10,351 nt of DNA from Actinomycetes bacterium (GTDB lineage: Bacteria > Actinomycetota > Acidimicrobiia > Acidimicrobiales > Bog-793): contig JAKACF010000089.1 of the NCBI GenBank assembly GCA_021821585.1, positions 1-10,351 on the forward strand. The letters are read 5' to 3'. The notes beneath the pieces are model-generated. The model had not been told where the DNA came from, made no database searches, and saw only the letters and a program-made list of their open reading frames with translations. The position numbers and the translations under genes were made by a program. Numbering within the stretch: position 1 is the stretch's first letter; every line of letters starts with the position of its first letter. This document shows, in pieces, positions 1 to 5,757 of this stretch.

Positions 1-348
1 CACGATCGGCAGCAGCACGCTCAGCTGGTCGATGCTGTTCCCGGTCGAGGCGGCCGTCAGCTCGGTGCTCCGCCCGGTGCGCGAGACGCGATGGCCGATG
101 GCGGCGAGGCTGTGGCCGACGAAGGGAAGGTGACCGAGCGACGCCAGCCCGCTGCCGGTCGTCTCCACCGCCCGGCCGGCCGACCGCAGGGTGCCCGGCA
201 GATGACCGAGGCTGCGCACGTCGAACCCGACCCTCACGGCGACGAAGATCCAGCCGGTGACCCAGAGGACCATGAGGAGGTCGGCCAGAAGCAACGACCG
301 CCGGACGCGTACCTTCACCACGCGTCCCGCCCCGTCAGCCGCCGTCAT
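1..348 (-). CDS. Partial membrane protein of unknown function (C-terminus off the left edge)
   Basis: The frame is open from an ATG at 346-348 to the window edge and gives 116 residues with no stop. GGAGG at 353-357 lies 4 bases before the ATG, a good ribosome binding site. The protein starts with a short basic stretch (KVRVRRS, residues 12-18). One hydrophobic helix follows at about residues 19-38 (LLLADLLMVLWVTGWIFVAV), then a Gly/Ser/His-rich region with two similar segments, SLGHLPGTL (about 46-54) and SLGHLPFVG (about 70-78). Residues 108-116 (QLSVLLPIV) look like the start of a second membrane helix cut by the edge. The N-in topology follows from the positive N-terminus. I recognise no family. 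The gene is divergent from the small membrane gene at 561, and the two share the region 349-560. Confidence 0.6.
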   Translation of the reverse strand, partial: MTAADGAGRVVKVRVRRSLLLADLLMVLWVTGWIFVAVRVGFDVRSLGHLPGTLRSAGRAVETTGSGLASLGHLPFVGHSLAAIGHRVSRTGRSTELTAASTGNSIDQLSVLLPIV

Positions 349-465
349 CTGTCCTCCCGACGTGTCGCTCCCATGCACCCTTCGCACCTCTGCGGTACCC
401 CGGGGCGTGGCCGTCGCAACCCGGGCGCCACGGCAGTGGTCGGGTGACCGCGAGAGGTGGCCGCG

Positions 466-497
466 GGGCCGGCCGACCAGGAAGGGTCGGACGGCCC
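466..497. promoter_or_regulatory. Tandem DevR/DosR-like boxes upstream of the 51-aa membrane gene
   Basis: Two 14-bp imperfect palindromes lie side by side: GGGCC-GGCC-GACCA (466-479) and GGGTC-GGAC-GGCCC (484-497), centres 18 bp apart. They fit the layout GGGNC-N4-GNCCY, with one mismatch at the end of the first. The mycobacterial DevR (DosR) consensus is GGGAC-N4-GTCCC, the same 5-4-5 spacing. A CACGAT hexamer starts 24 bases after the second box, where a -10 element for an activator at about -42 would fall. The pair lies 64 bp before the start at 561 and 118 bp from the divergent start at 348, so it could serve both. Binding by a DevR-type regulator is inferred from the motif. Confidence 0.45.
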
Positions 498-560
498 TAT
501 CGCGAAGCGGGATGGACGAGCACGATCCTGCTGTCGAAACCACTCATGAGGAGGAGACCG

Positions 561-716
561 ATGGGCGTGTTCGTAGTCGTCGCTGCGCTCGGGGTGCTCG
601 CCGTCGTCCTGCTCGCTCCGCTCATGTTGCCCGGGGCGGCCGTCGTCCTCGTTGTCCTCGGGATGGCCACCTTCCTGCAGCACCATCACCCGCATCGGGG
701 CGTCCACCCGCAGTGA
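561..716 (+). CDS. Small hydrophobic membrane protein with histidine-rich tail (51 aa)
   Basis: The ATG at 561 is preceded by AGGAGGAG at 549-556, a near-perfect ribosome binding site, which is the main reason to call this gene over a longer in-frame start at 444. The 51 residues are almost all hydrophobic from 2 to 39, enough for one long helix or a hairpin of two short ones broken near LAPLMLPG (about 18-25). The C-terminus is polar, with HHHPHRGVH at about 41-49, five histidines in nine residues that could bind a metal or sit near the lipid surface. No family is recognised. Tandem DevR-like boxes lie upstream, which suggests induction under hypoxia or another respiration-limiting stress. 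The function is unknown. Confidence 0.65.
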   Translation: MGVFVVVAALGVLAVVLLAPLMLPGAAVVLVVLGMATFLQHHHPHRGVHPQ

Positions 717-1047
717 GGACGGCCTGACGGCCAGTCGGTTGTCCTGACCGGGCTCCGCTCCTTGCTCGTGGCGCCAGGAACCTGCGAAGGCGCCCTGTCA
801 TCTCCTCACCCCGCACCGGCGGACGGAGCACCGCACCTGCGCGGTGGGCCCGGGGCAGCTCCCGAGGCTGGCCACGAGCAGGCTCCATGAGACCTGCGGT
901 GCTCCCGTCTCGTCGGAGCTCGCGCCCCCGACGCTCGTGACCGCGCCTCCCCGCCATGGGCCGGCGCGTAGCGTGGGTCTGCGGACCTTCGTAGGGCCGT
1001 TTGGCCCTAGCTCAGCGACGGGCGCTCCGACAGGCTGTGAGATCGAG
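717..1047. other. Intergenic region with no gene; holds a regulatory site at its right end
   Basis: An open plus-strand frame continues upstream from 1048 to a GTG at 844. Its translation there is low-complexity Pro/Thr/Gly/Ala with no membrane helix or domain, and DevR-like boxes lie inside it, so I treat it as noncoding. Minus-strand frames here are Arg-rich shadows. No clear terminator follows the gene ending at 716. The only structured element I see is the tandem box pair at 975-1007. Confidence 0.5.
975..1007. promoter_or_regulatory. Tandem DevR/DosR-like boxes upstream of the sensor-like gene
   Basis: Two 14-bp palindromic boxes are present: GGGTC-TGCG-GACCT (975-988) and GGGCC-GTTT-GGCCC (994-1007), centres 19 bp apart. 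The second extends to a perfect 7-bp inverted repeat, TAGGGCC/GGCCCTA (992-1009). Both fit GGGNC-N4-GNCCY, the spacing of the DevR (DosR) consensus. A CAGGCT hexamer starts 24 bases after the second box, the same offset as CACGAT after the boxes upstream of 561. If it is the -10 element, transcription would begin near 1043, only a few bases before the ATG at 1048 or 1051, so the message may be nearly leaderless. The sequence is seen directly; the regulator is inferred. Confidence 0.55.
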
Positions 1048-1707
1048 ATGATGACTTCGGGAACAGCGACGTCCACTGGGGCGCGCCGGTGGTCGGCCAG
1101 CGGGCCGATCGAGTGGGTGACCGCGCCCTCCCACAGGAGGCTGCTCGTCGCCGTCTCCGGCGTGATGTTCGCCGCCGTGACCGTGCTTCGCTGGTACCTC
1201 GAGCACAGCGGCCAGGACGCCGGGCTCCTGTACGTCTTGCCGGTGAGCCTCGTCGCCTTGGCAGTCGGGCGGCAGGCCGGGCTGGTTGCCGCCACCGTCG
1301 GATCGGCACTGTTCGCCGCCTTCGCCATCTTCCATGGCGTCGGGGATCTCGATTTCACGGGCTGGACTGCTCCCATCTTCACGATGTACCTCGTCGGGGT
1401 CGTCCTCGGCGACGTCTGCGAGCGAGCTCGGGAACGCGAGGAGGCAGCACTGATCCTGGAGGAGCGGCGGAGGCTTCTCGAGGAGCTGTGCGAACGGCAG
1501 GAGCACGCGCTTCGGGTCAGCGACCAGATGGTGCAGGCCGTCGCCGCGGCCCGCTGGCTGATCGATGCCGGTCGCACCGCAGAGGCCCTCGACTCGCTGA
1601 CCGCCGCGGTGAGCGAGGGCATCGCCGAGCTGACCAAGGCGATGCCCGCCTCCGCCTGCGTACCGGTACAAAGCCTCAGCTCAGCCCCCGAGGCGGCCGC
1701 TCCCTGA
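1048..1707 (+). CDS. Four-helix membrane sensor-like protein with kinase-type dimerisation helix but no ATPase domain
   Basis: From the ATG at 1048 (a second ATG follows at 1051) the product is 219 residues. Four hydrophobic segments at about 31-50, 57-74, 77-97 and 107-123 form a compact membrane domain like the DUF4118/sensor-kinase input domains of actinobacteria. A charged coiled coil follows (about 124-152, rich in Glu and Arg), then EHALRVSDQMVQAV (152-165). This resembles the DHp phosphoacceptor helix of actinobacterial histidine kinases with the pattern HALRxxDxxVQ, making His153 the candidate phosphorylated residue. The protein ends after a second helix (about 172-199) and a short tail. 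No N, G1 or G2 box of a HATPase domain is present. It may accept phosphate from another kinase, act as a dimeric regulator, or be a natural truncation. The start was chosen because the upstream frame is low-complexity and contains the boxes at 975-1007; the ribosome site is weak. Confidence 0.75.
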   Translation: MMTSGTATSTGARRWSASGPIEWVTAPSHRRLLVAVSGVMFAAVTVLRWYLEHSGQDAGLLYVLPVSLVALAVGRQAGLVAATVGSALFAAFAIFHGVGDLDFTGWTAPIFTMYLVGVVLGDVCERAREREEAALILEERRRLLEELCERQEHALRVSDQMVQAVAAARWLIDAGRTAEALDSLTAAVSEGIAELTKAMPASACVPVQSLSSAPEAAAP

Positions 1708-1882
1708 GCCGCGCCCCGGCGCGCCGGTCGACGCCGCGAGACCCGGTAGAGCGGGAATGCTGGGCGGTGGGATCGTCACGTCCGGGTCCATCCGGGCGCC
1801 AGCTGCCCAGGGATCGGGAGCCGGCCACCACGCATCCTCGTCCGACCACCGGTGCCGGCGAGATGCCCTCGGGACGGTTGCT

Positions 1883-1910
1883 GAGCTCCTCGGGCTCGTT
1901 CGCGGAGCTC
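1883..1910. terminator. Possible hairpin between convergent genes
   Basis: GAGCTCC (1883-1889) and GGAGCTC (1904-1910) form a perfect 7-bp stem with a 14-base loop. An outer pairing of CCCTC (1866-1870) with GAGGG (1911-1915) could lengthen it. Its place between convergent genes fits a bidirectional terminator, but there is no T tract on either strand, so the call rests on position and pairing alone. Confidence 0.25.
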
Positions 1911-1985
1911 GAGGGTGCCACCCGTCATCGAACCAAAGCCCGGTCCCCTTGGCTTCCCGTCGAACCACGCAGTCCATCGCCGGAC

Positions 1986-1999
1986 CCACCACGTGGTGG
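1986..1999. repeat. Perfect 14-bp palindrome CCACCACGTGGTGG
   Basis: The sequence is its own reverse complement across 14 bases, centred on CACGTG, and does not extend further. It lies 30 bp beyond the stop of the aldolase gene, in noncoding DNA. It could be a protein-binding site, but no promoter next to it is evident, and short GC-rich palindromes do occur by chance. Confidence 0.4.
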
Positions 2000-2028
2000 A
2001 TGTGCCCACCGCCCTCAGCCTGCAAGGG

Positions 2029-2814
2029 CTAGGCCGGACCTGCCGCGAGCTTTCTCAACTCGGCGGCCGCAGCAGCCGCACCCTTGGCGAGAAAGCCGCC
2101 GTCTCCCGAGACGCCGACGAAGCGGTAACCCTCCGCGAGGTAGCGCTGCGCGTCGGCGGGGCTCCCGGCGAGGACCCCCGCCGTCTTCCCACTCTCCCGG
2201 CAGGCAGCCGCAACGGCGTGAACGGCCTCGGCGAACCGCTCGTCGTCGAAGCGGCCGAAGCAGCCGAGGGCGTGGCTCAGGTCGGACGGTCCGACGAAGA
2301 GCACGTCGACCCCCTCGACCCCGGCGATGGCGCGGGCGTCGGCCACCGCCGCCGGGCTCTCGATCTGGACGACGACGAGCACCATCTCGTCGGCCTGGCG
2401 CAACATGCCGACGCGCGCCCCGAAGCCCGCAGCCCGGTTCATGAGGGCGACCCCTCGCGTTCCGGCCGGCGGGTAGCGGGTCGAGCTGACGACGAGGCGC
2501 GCCTGGTCGGCGCTGTCGACCCGCGGCGCCATCACGCCCGCGGCCCCCGAGTCGAGCGCACGACCGATCCTCGACCGCTCGTGCGACTCGACCCGGACGA
2601 GACCGCTCGCCTCGGTGGTGGCGAGGGCCTGCAACTGCGAGACGAGGTCGCCCTCGGTGCCCGAACCGTGCTCGAGGTCGACGAGCGCCCAGTCGAAGCC
2701 GGCAGCTCCGCAGATCTCGGCCGAGACCGTGGAGCCGAGGTTCAAGAAGGTGCCGATGAGCGTCTCGCCCCCAGAGAGGCGCTCTCTCAGGCGGCCTGCG
2801 AACTGACCTTCCAC
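2029..2814 (-). CDS. HpcH/HpaI-family (class II, metal-dependent) 2-oxo acid aldolase
   Basis: The 261-residue product has the full length of the HpcH/HpaI aldolase family, metal-dependent TIM-barrel enzymes that reversibly cleave 4-hydroxy-2-oxo acids to pyruvate (or a related oxo acid) and an aldehyde. The key residues are present with family spacing: His49 in DLEHG, Arg74 in LVRV, metal ligands Glu152 in QIES and Asp178 in GPSDLS, plus YPPAGTRG (114-121). These correspond to His45, Arg70, Glu149 and Asp175 of E. coli HpaI. The start is a GTG at 2812-2814 with GAGG at 2821-2824, six bases upstream. It lies 41 bp after the dehydrogenase gene and is the last gene of the operon, so it may take the final carbon-carbon cleavage step. 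The exact substrate cannot be read; a citrate lyase beta-like role is less likely given the HpaI-type residues. Confidence 0.9.
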   Translation of the reverse strand: MEGQFAGRLRERLSGGETLIGTFLNLGSTVSAEICGAAGFDWALVDLEHGSGTEGDLVSQLQALATTEASGLVRVESHERSRIGRALDSGAAGVMAPRVDSADQARLVVSSTRYPPAGTRGVALMNRAAGFGARVGMLRQADEMVLVVVQIESPAAVADARAIAGVEGVDVLFVGPSDLSHALGCFGRFDDERFAEAVHAVAAACRESGKTAGVLAGSPADAQRYLAEGYRFVGVSGDGGFLAKGAAAAAAELRKLAAGPA

Positions 2815-2855
2815 GTGGCGCCTCGCTCAGCTTGGTCGAACCGCTCGCAGGGCGA

Positions 2856-4010
2856 TCACGCCCGCTTGGCCGGGAGCCGGCCCTTCAGCTCCATCGCCTT
2901 GCGGACGCGCTCGTGGGAGATGGCGAGCGCGGCGGCGTGGCTCGTGACCCCGTCGCGGTCGGCCTGCTCGAGGACGACCCTCGTGTTGTCCCGAAGCTTC
3001 GACGAGATGAGCTCGAAGATGGCCGCGGCATCGGGCCGGAAGGCGGAGTACCGGCTGTCCATCGCGACCCCCGCCCCGACGACGGCTCCGGCGTTCGCGA
3101 TGAAGTCGGGGACGACGGTGACCCCGCGAGCGCGCAGGGCCTCCTGGGCGTCCTTCGAGGTCGGCAGGTTGGCCCCCTCGACGATGACCTTGGCTGGCAA
3201 CCGGCTGACGAGGTCCTCGCCGATCTGATCCTGCTTCGCCGCCGGGACGAGGACGTCCGCCTCGACGACGAGCTCGTCCCCGAGAGACAGCAGTGGCCTC
3301 CCGTATGCCTTGACGGCGCCGTCGCCGAGCTCGTCACGAAGGGCCAGCAGCTTCTCGACGTCGAGACCGTCAGGGTCATGGATGGCACCGTCGACGCTCG
3401 AGACGGCCACCACGGTGGCGCCGAGCTCCACGAAGCGCTTGGCGGCTGCATGGCCCACGGCCCCGAAGCCCTGGATCGAGACGGACGCACCCCGAAGCGA
3501 GATCCCGGCGTGCTCGCAGGCCACCTCGGCCGACTCCGCCACGCCGAACCCGGTGAGACCGAGCTGGTCGTAGGGGACGCCTCCGAGCTCGTAGGGACTT
3601 CCGACGGCCGCCCCGCGGTCGCCGAGCTCGTCCTGGACGACAGCGGCGTCCCGCTCGTTGAGGCCCATGTCGAGCCCGAGCACGTACTCCGAAGGGATGT
3701 GCCGGCTGAGCGCCCGTGCCCAGGCGCGCAGGATGGCCTCCTTGTTCGGGTCACTCGGGTCTGCCACGATCCCGGCCTTCGCACCGCCGAAGGACAGGTC
3801 GACGCCCGCCCACTTCCAGGTCATCGTCCTCGCCAGGCGGCAAACCTCCTCGACCGTCACCGTGGGGCTCATCCGCGTCCCGCCCTTGCCCATGCCGCGG
3901 GCGGTGTTGTCGATCACGAGGACGCCCTTCATGCCGGTACGCGTGTCCGAGACGAGGATGATCTTCTCCGGTCCCCACTCGTCCATCAGACTGAAGATCT
4001 CGTCTGCCAT
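2856..4010 (-). CDS. Glu/Leu/Phe/Val dehydrogenase-family amino acid dehydrogenase
   Basis: The family interconverts an amino acid with its 2-oxo acid and ammonia using NAD(P). The N-terminal substrate domain (about 10-140) has KGGTRMSP (42-49) and TWKWAGVDLSFGGAKAGI (64-81); the Rossmann domain (from about 150) has GFGAVG (181-186) and VEGANLPT (277-284). By motif alignment, Lys42, Lys66, Lys78 and Asp114 match Lys89, Lys113, Lys125 (catalytic) and Asp165 of Clostridium symbiosum glutamate dehydrogenase, and the lysine spacings 24 and 12 are identical. Lys42 favours a dicarboxylic substrate such as glutamate, because leucine-type enzymes have Leu there. The PAPDVGT motif is replaced by LGLDMGLN (111-118), and the serine that helps hold the side-chain carboxylate is Ala313. 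At 384 residues it is shorter than usual glutamate dehydrogenases. ATG 4008-4010 has AAGGAG (4016-4021) five bases upstream. The true substrate is open. Confidence 0.92.
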   Translation of the reverse strand: MADEIFSLMDEWGPEKIILVSDTRTGMKGVLVIDNTARGMGKGGTRMSPTVTVEEVCRLARTMTWKWAGVDLSFGGAKAGIVADPSDPNKEAILRAWARALSRHIPSEYVLGLDMGLNERDAAVVQDELGDRGAAVGSPYELGGVPYDQLGLTGFGVAESAEVACEHAGISLRGASVSIQGFGAVGHAAAKRFVELGATVVAVSSVDGAIHDPDGLDVEKLLALRDELGDGAVKAYGRPLLSLGDELVVEADVLVPAAKQDQIGEDLVSRLPAKVIVEGANLPTSKDAQEALRARGVTVVPDFIANAGAVVGAGVAMDSRYSAFRPDAAAIFELISSKLRDNTRVVLEQADRDGVTSHAAALAISHERVRKAMELKGRLPAKRA

Positions 4011-4057
4011 GTCGTCTCCTTCTTGGTTGTCTCTCTAGGTCTTCTTCGAGCGATCTC

Positions 4058-4078
4058 TCGAGCCGACGGCGGGCTCGA
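4058..4078 (-). terminator. Hairpin just after the M24 gene stop
   Basis: On the minus strand TCGAGCC and GGCTCGA form a perfect 7-bp stem with a 7-base loop (CGCCGTC). It starts five bases after the TAG stop of the M24 gene and lies inside the 72-bp gap before the dehydrogenase. No T run follows, so it is not a classical terminator. It may slow transcription or protect the upstream message, giving unequal expression within the operon. Confidence 0.3.
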
Positions 4079-4082
4079 TCGG

Positions 4083-5741
4083 CTAGCCCGCTGCGCGCGT
4101 CAGGTTGAGAGGCTCGGCATCAGTGGTCATGAAGACGTCCTCCACGCCGATGCAGTGGTCACGGAACGGCCACTGGAGCTCGGCAGCCGCCACCATCCCT
4201 GGCTCGAGGCGCTCCTCGTTGCCCCGCTGGAAGACGACCGTCGCCGGCTCCTGCTTGCCGAGCAGGTGCCCGATGTCGCGGCCGATCGCCTCGCTGAAGG
4301 GCACTCCGTCGTCGGGACAGAATCCGCCTGCCACGAGGTCTGCGTGGTAGGGCTCCAGGGCCTCCGCACCGGCGCAGAACACCTCGGCGCCGGTGCGTCC
4401 CGGACGGCAGCCGTCCATGACGTCGACGAGCACGCGGTCGAGCAGCTCGTAGGCCTCGAGGGCGGCCGGACTGCCGAGGGCGCTCCTCGTGACGTCCGAC
4501 GCCGCCCGCAACGAGCCGGCGTCGTCGTAGATCTCGAGGCCGGCGTCGATCTTGAGACTCGTGAGCGGCAGGAGCGAGTGCCCCGTCGCCCGGGCCGGGA
4601 TGAGCGACCGGTTCCCTCCGTGAGTGTGGGTGAAGTACGTCCGGACCCGGACGGGGAGCTTCCTCGAGCGGATCTCCTCGGCGACGACGGCCCGGTAGCG
4701 CTCGTAGGCGTCGAGCTCGGTCACCGGCTCATCGCGGGCCACGGCGCCCCGGACGACGTCGAGGGCAGCTTCGATGGCTCTGACGGTCACCTGGGCCCCG
4801 ATGACGTAGAACGCGAGGTCGGCCCACGAGAGCATCTCCCGCCAGCGCCGGAAGACGAGGCTCGCCGGAGTTGCGGCTCCCTCGGCCAGACCGAGGCCCT
4901 CGTAGGCCTCGCGGGTCAGGTCCAGCTCCTCGTAGCCGACCCGGCCGGCGGCGAGCCGTGGGATCGAGACGCCCCGGAGCGGGGCCGAGTCGGGCAGTCC
5001 GAGCCAGGGCAGCTCCCTCCGGGAGAGGACGAGGATCTCCGAGCTCCCGCGGACATAGAGCGCCCAGACGCCCTCGCCGACGAGCGTCGCCGGGACGCCG
5101 GAGAGGCCCTGCACGTTGATCGGGTTGCTGGCGAGGACCGCGTCGAGCCCCTGGCCCGCCATCAGCTCGTCGAGGACCGACAGGCTGTCCGGCGCCGGAC
5201 GGTTCAGCCACTCGTCCGCTTGCTTGTCCGCCCCGAGCTCCTCGAAGTAGCGGCGGGCGGCGGGCAGCGCCGCCGCCCGGGCCGGCAGGGCGAGCTCGTC
5301 ACCTGCCGAGCGAGCGACGCGATAGCAGTTGAGCGGGGGCACGAAGGAGGGCCGGGACATCCTCCCGGCGGAGTCGAGCTGGGCAGTCAGCTCGTCGTAG
5401 AGCTTGACGGCGAACCGGGGGTCGAGCTCCGCCGGACCGTCGAGGACCTCCGCGATGGCCGACGCCAGGTCCGGGCGGGCGTCGGTCGGCGACTCGGCCC
5501 GGTCGAAGGTGAAGTACGGGGTGTGGAAGACGAAGCTGACGTCGTCCTCGCGGATCGACTCGAGGTTCGTCCGGTCGATCTCCTTCGCGACGATGACCGG
5601 CCGCCTGCCTGGTGCGGCCACCATCGTCGGAAGCACGTAGCGGAACTGGTCGATGCCGAGCTTCGGCGGAAGGCTGTGGTACCACGAGTCGAAACCGGAC
5701 CGCTCGAGAACGGTGCGGTAGTCGTTGCTCACGATGGCCAT
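4083..5741 (-). CDS. M24-family metallohydrolase (creatinase/Xaa-Pro peptidase fold) with enlarged N-terminus
   Basis: The C-terminal half is a pita-bread M24 domain with all five expected metal ligands: Asp399 (KIDAG), Asp416 (AASDVTRS), His492 (DIGHLLG), Glu521 (AAAELQW) and Glu534 (GVEDVF). M24 enzymes use two metal ions to split C-N bonds in Xaa-Pro peptides, creatine, ectoine or related compounds. A creatinase-N-like domain lies at about 185-300, with GLDAVLASNPINVQGLSG (198-215). The first 180 residues are extra and look like a second, diverged creatinase-N-like unit (PTMVAAPGRRPVIVAKEIDR, 38-57). At 552 residues it is longer than usual two-domain members (about 350-450). No signal peptide is seen, so it is probably cytoplasmic. 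ATG 5739-5741 has AAGGAG (5750-5755) eight bases upstream, and the gene follows the SDR stop by 16 bp. Substrate unknown; in this operon a small amide or amidine is as plausible as a peptide. Confidence 0.88.
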   Translation of the reverse strand: MAIVSNDYRTVLERSGFDSWYHSLPPKLGIDQFRYVLPTMVAAPGRRPVIVAKEIDRTNLESIREDDVSFVFHTPYFTFDRAESPTDARPDLASAIAEVLDGPAELDPRFAVKLYDELTAQLDSAGRMSRPSFVPPLNCYRVARSAGDELALPARAAALPAARRYFEELGADKQADEWLNRPAPDSLSVLDELMAGQGLDAVLASNPINVQGLSGVPATLVGEGVWALYVRGSSEILVLSRRELPWLGLPDSAPLRGVSIPRLAAGRVGYEELDLTREAYEGLGLAEGAATPASLVFRRWREMLSWADLAFYVIGAQVTVRAIEAALDVVRGAVARDEPVTELDAYERYRAVVAEEIRSRKLPVRVRTYFTHTHGGNRSLIPARATGHSLLPLTSLKIDAGLEIYDDAGSLRAASDVTRSALGSPAALEAYELLDRVLVDVMDGCRPGRTGAEVFCAGAEALEPYHADLVAGGFCPDDGVPFSEAIGRDIGHLLGKQEPATVVFQRGNEERLEPGMVAAAELQWPFRDHCIGVEDVFMTTDAEPLNLTRAAG

Positions 5742-5757
5742 TTCGATCGCTCCTTGC

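Larger units (their letters stand above)
1708..2028. other. Convergent intergenic region, no gene seen
   Basis: This region lies between a plus-strand gene ending at 1707 and a minus-strand gene ending at 2029. The frames here give Pro/Arg/Ser-rich translations with no domain or credible ribosome site. It holds a 12-bp palindrome, CCGGCGCGCCGG (1716-1727), just after the stop of the sensor-like gene, an inverted repeat at 1883-1910, a 14-bp palindrome at 1986-1999, and a weak 5-bp stem (GCCCT 2011-2015 with AGGGC 2025-2029) at the end of the aldolase gene. None is followed by a T run. Confidence 0.5.

Noticed and set aside
844..1047. N-terminal extension of the sensor-like protein from a GTG at 844
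   Set aside because: The extra 68 residues are low-complexity and the region contains paired DevR-like boxes, so the start at 1048 is preferred.
1716..1727. Palindrome CCGGCGCGCCGG right after the sensor-like gene stop
   Set aside because: It has no loop and no T run and is only GC dinucleotide symmetry expected in such GC-rich DNA.
1089..2444. Plus-strand open frame of about 450 codons crossing the sensor-like gene and the aldolase
   Set aside because: The product is dominated by Arg, Pro and Gly and runs through recognised genes in other frames.
1915..3228. Plus-strand open frame of about 437 codons opposite the aldolase and dehydrogenase
   Set aside because: It is antisense to two genes with complete catalytic motifs and has no recognisable domain of its own.
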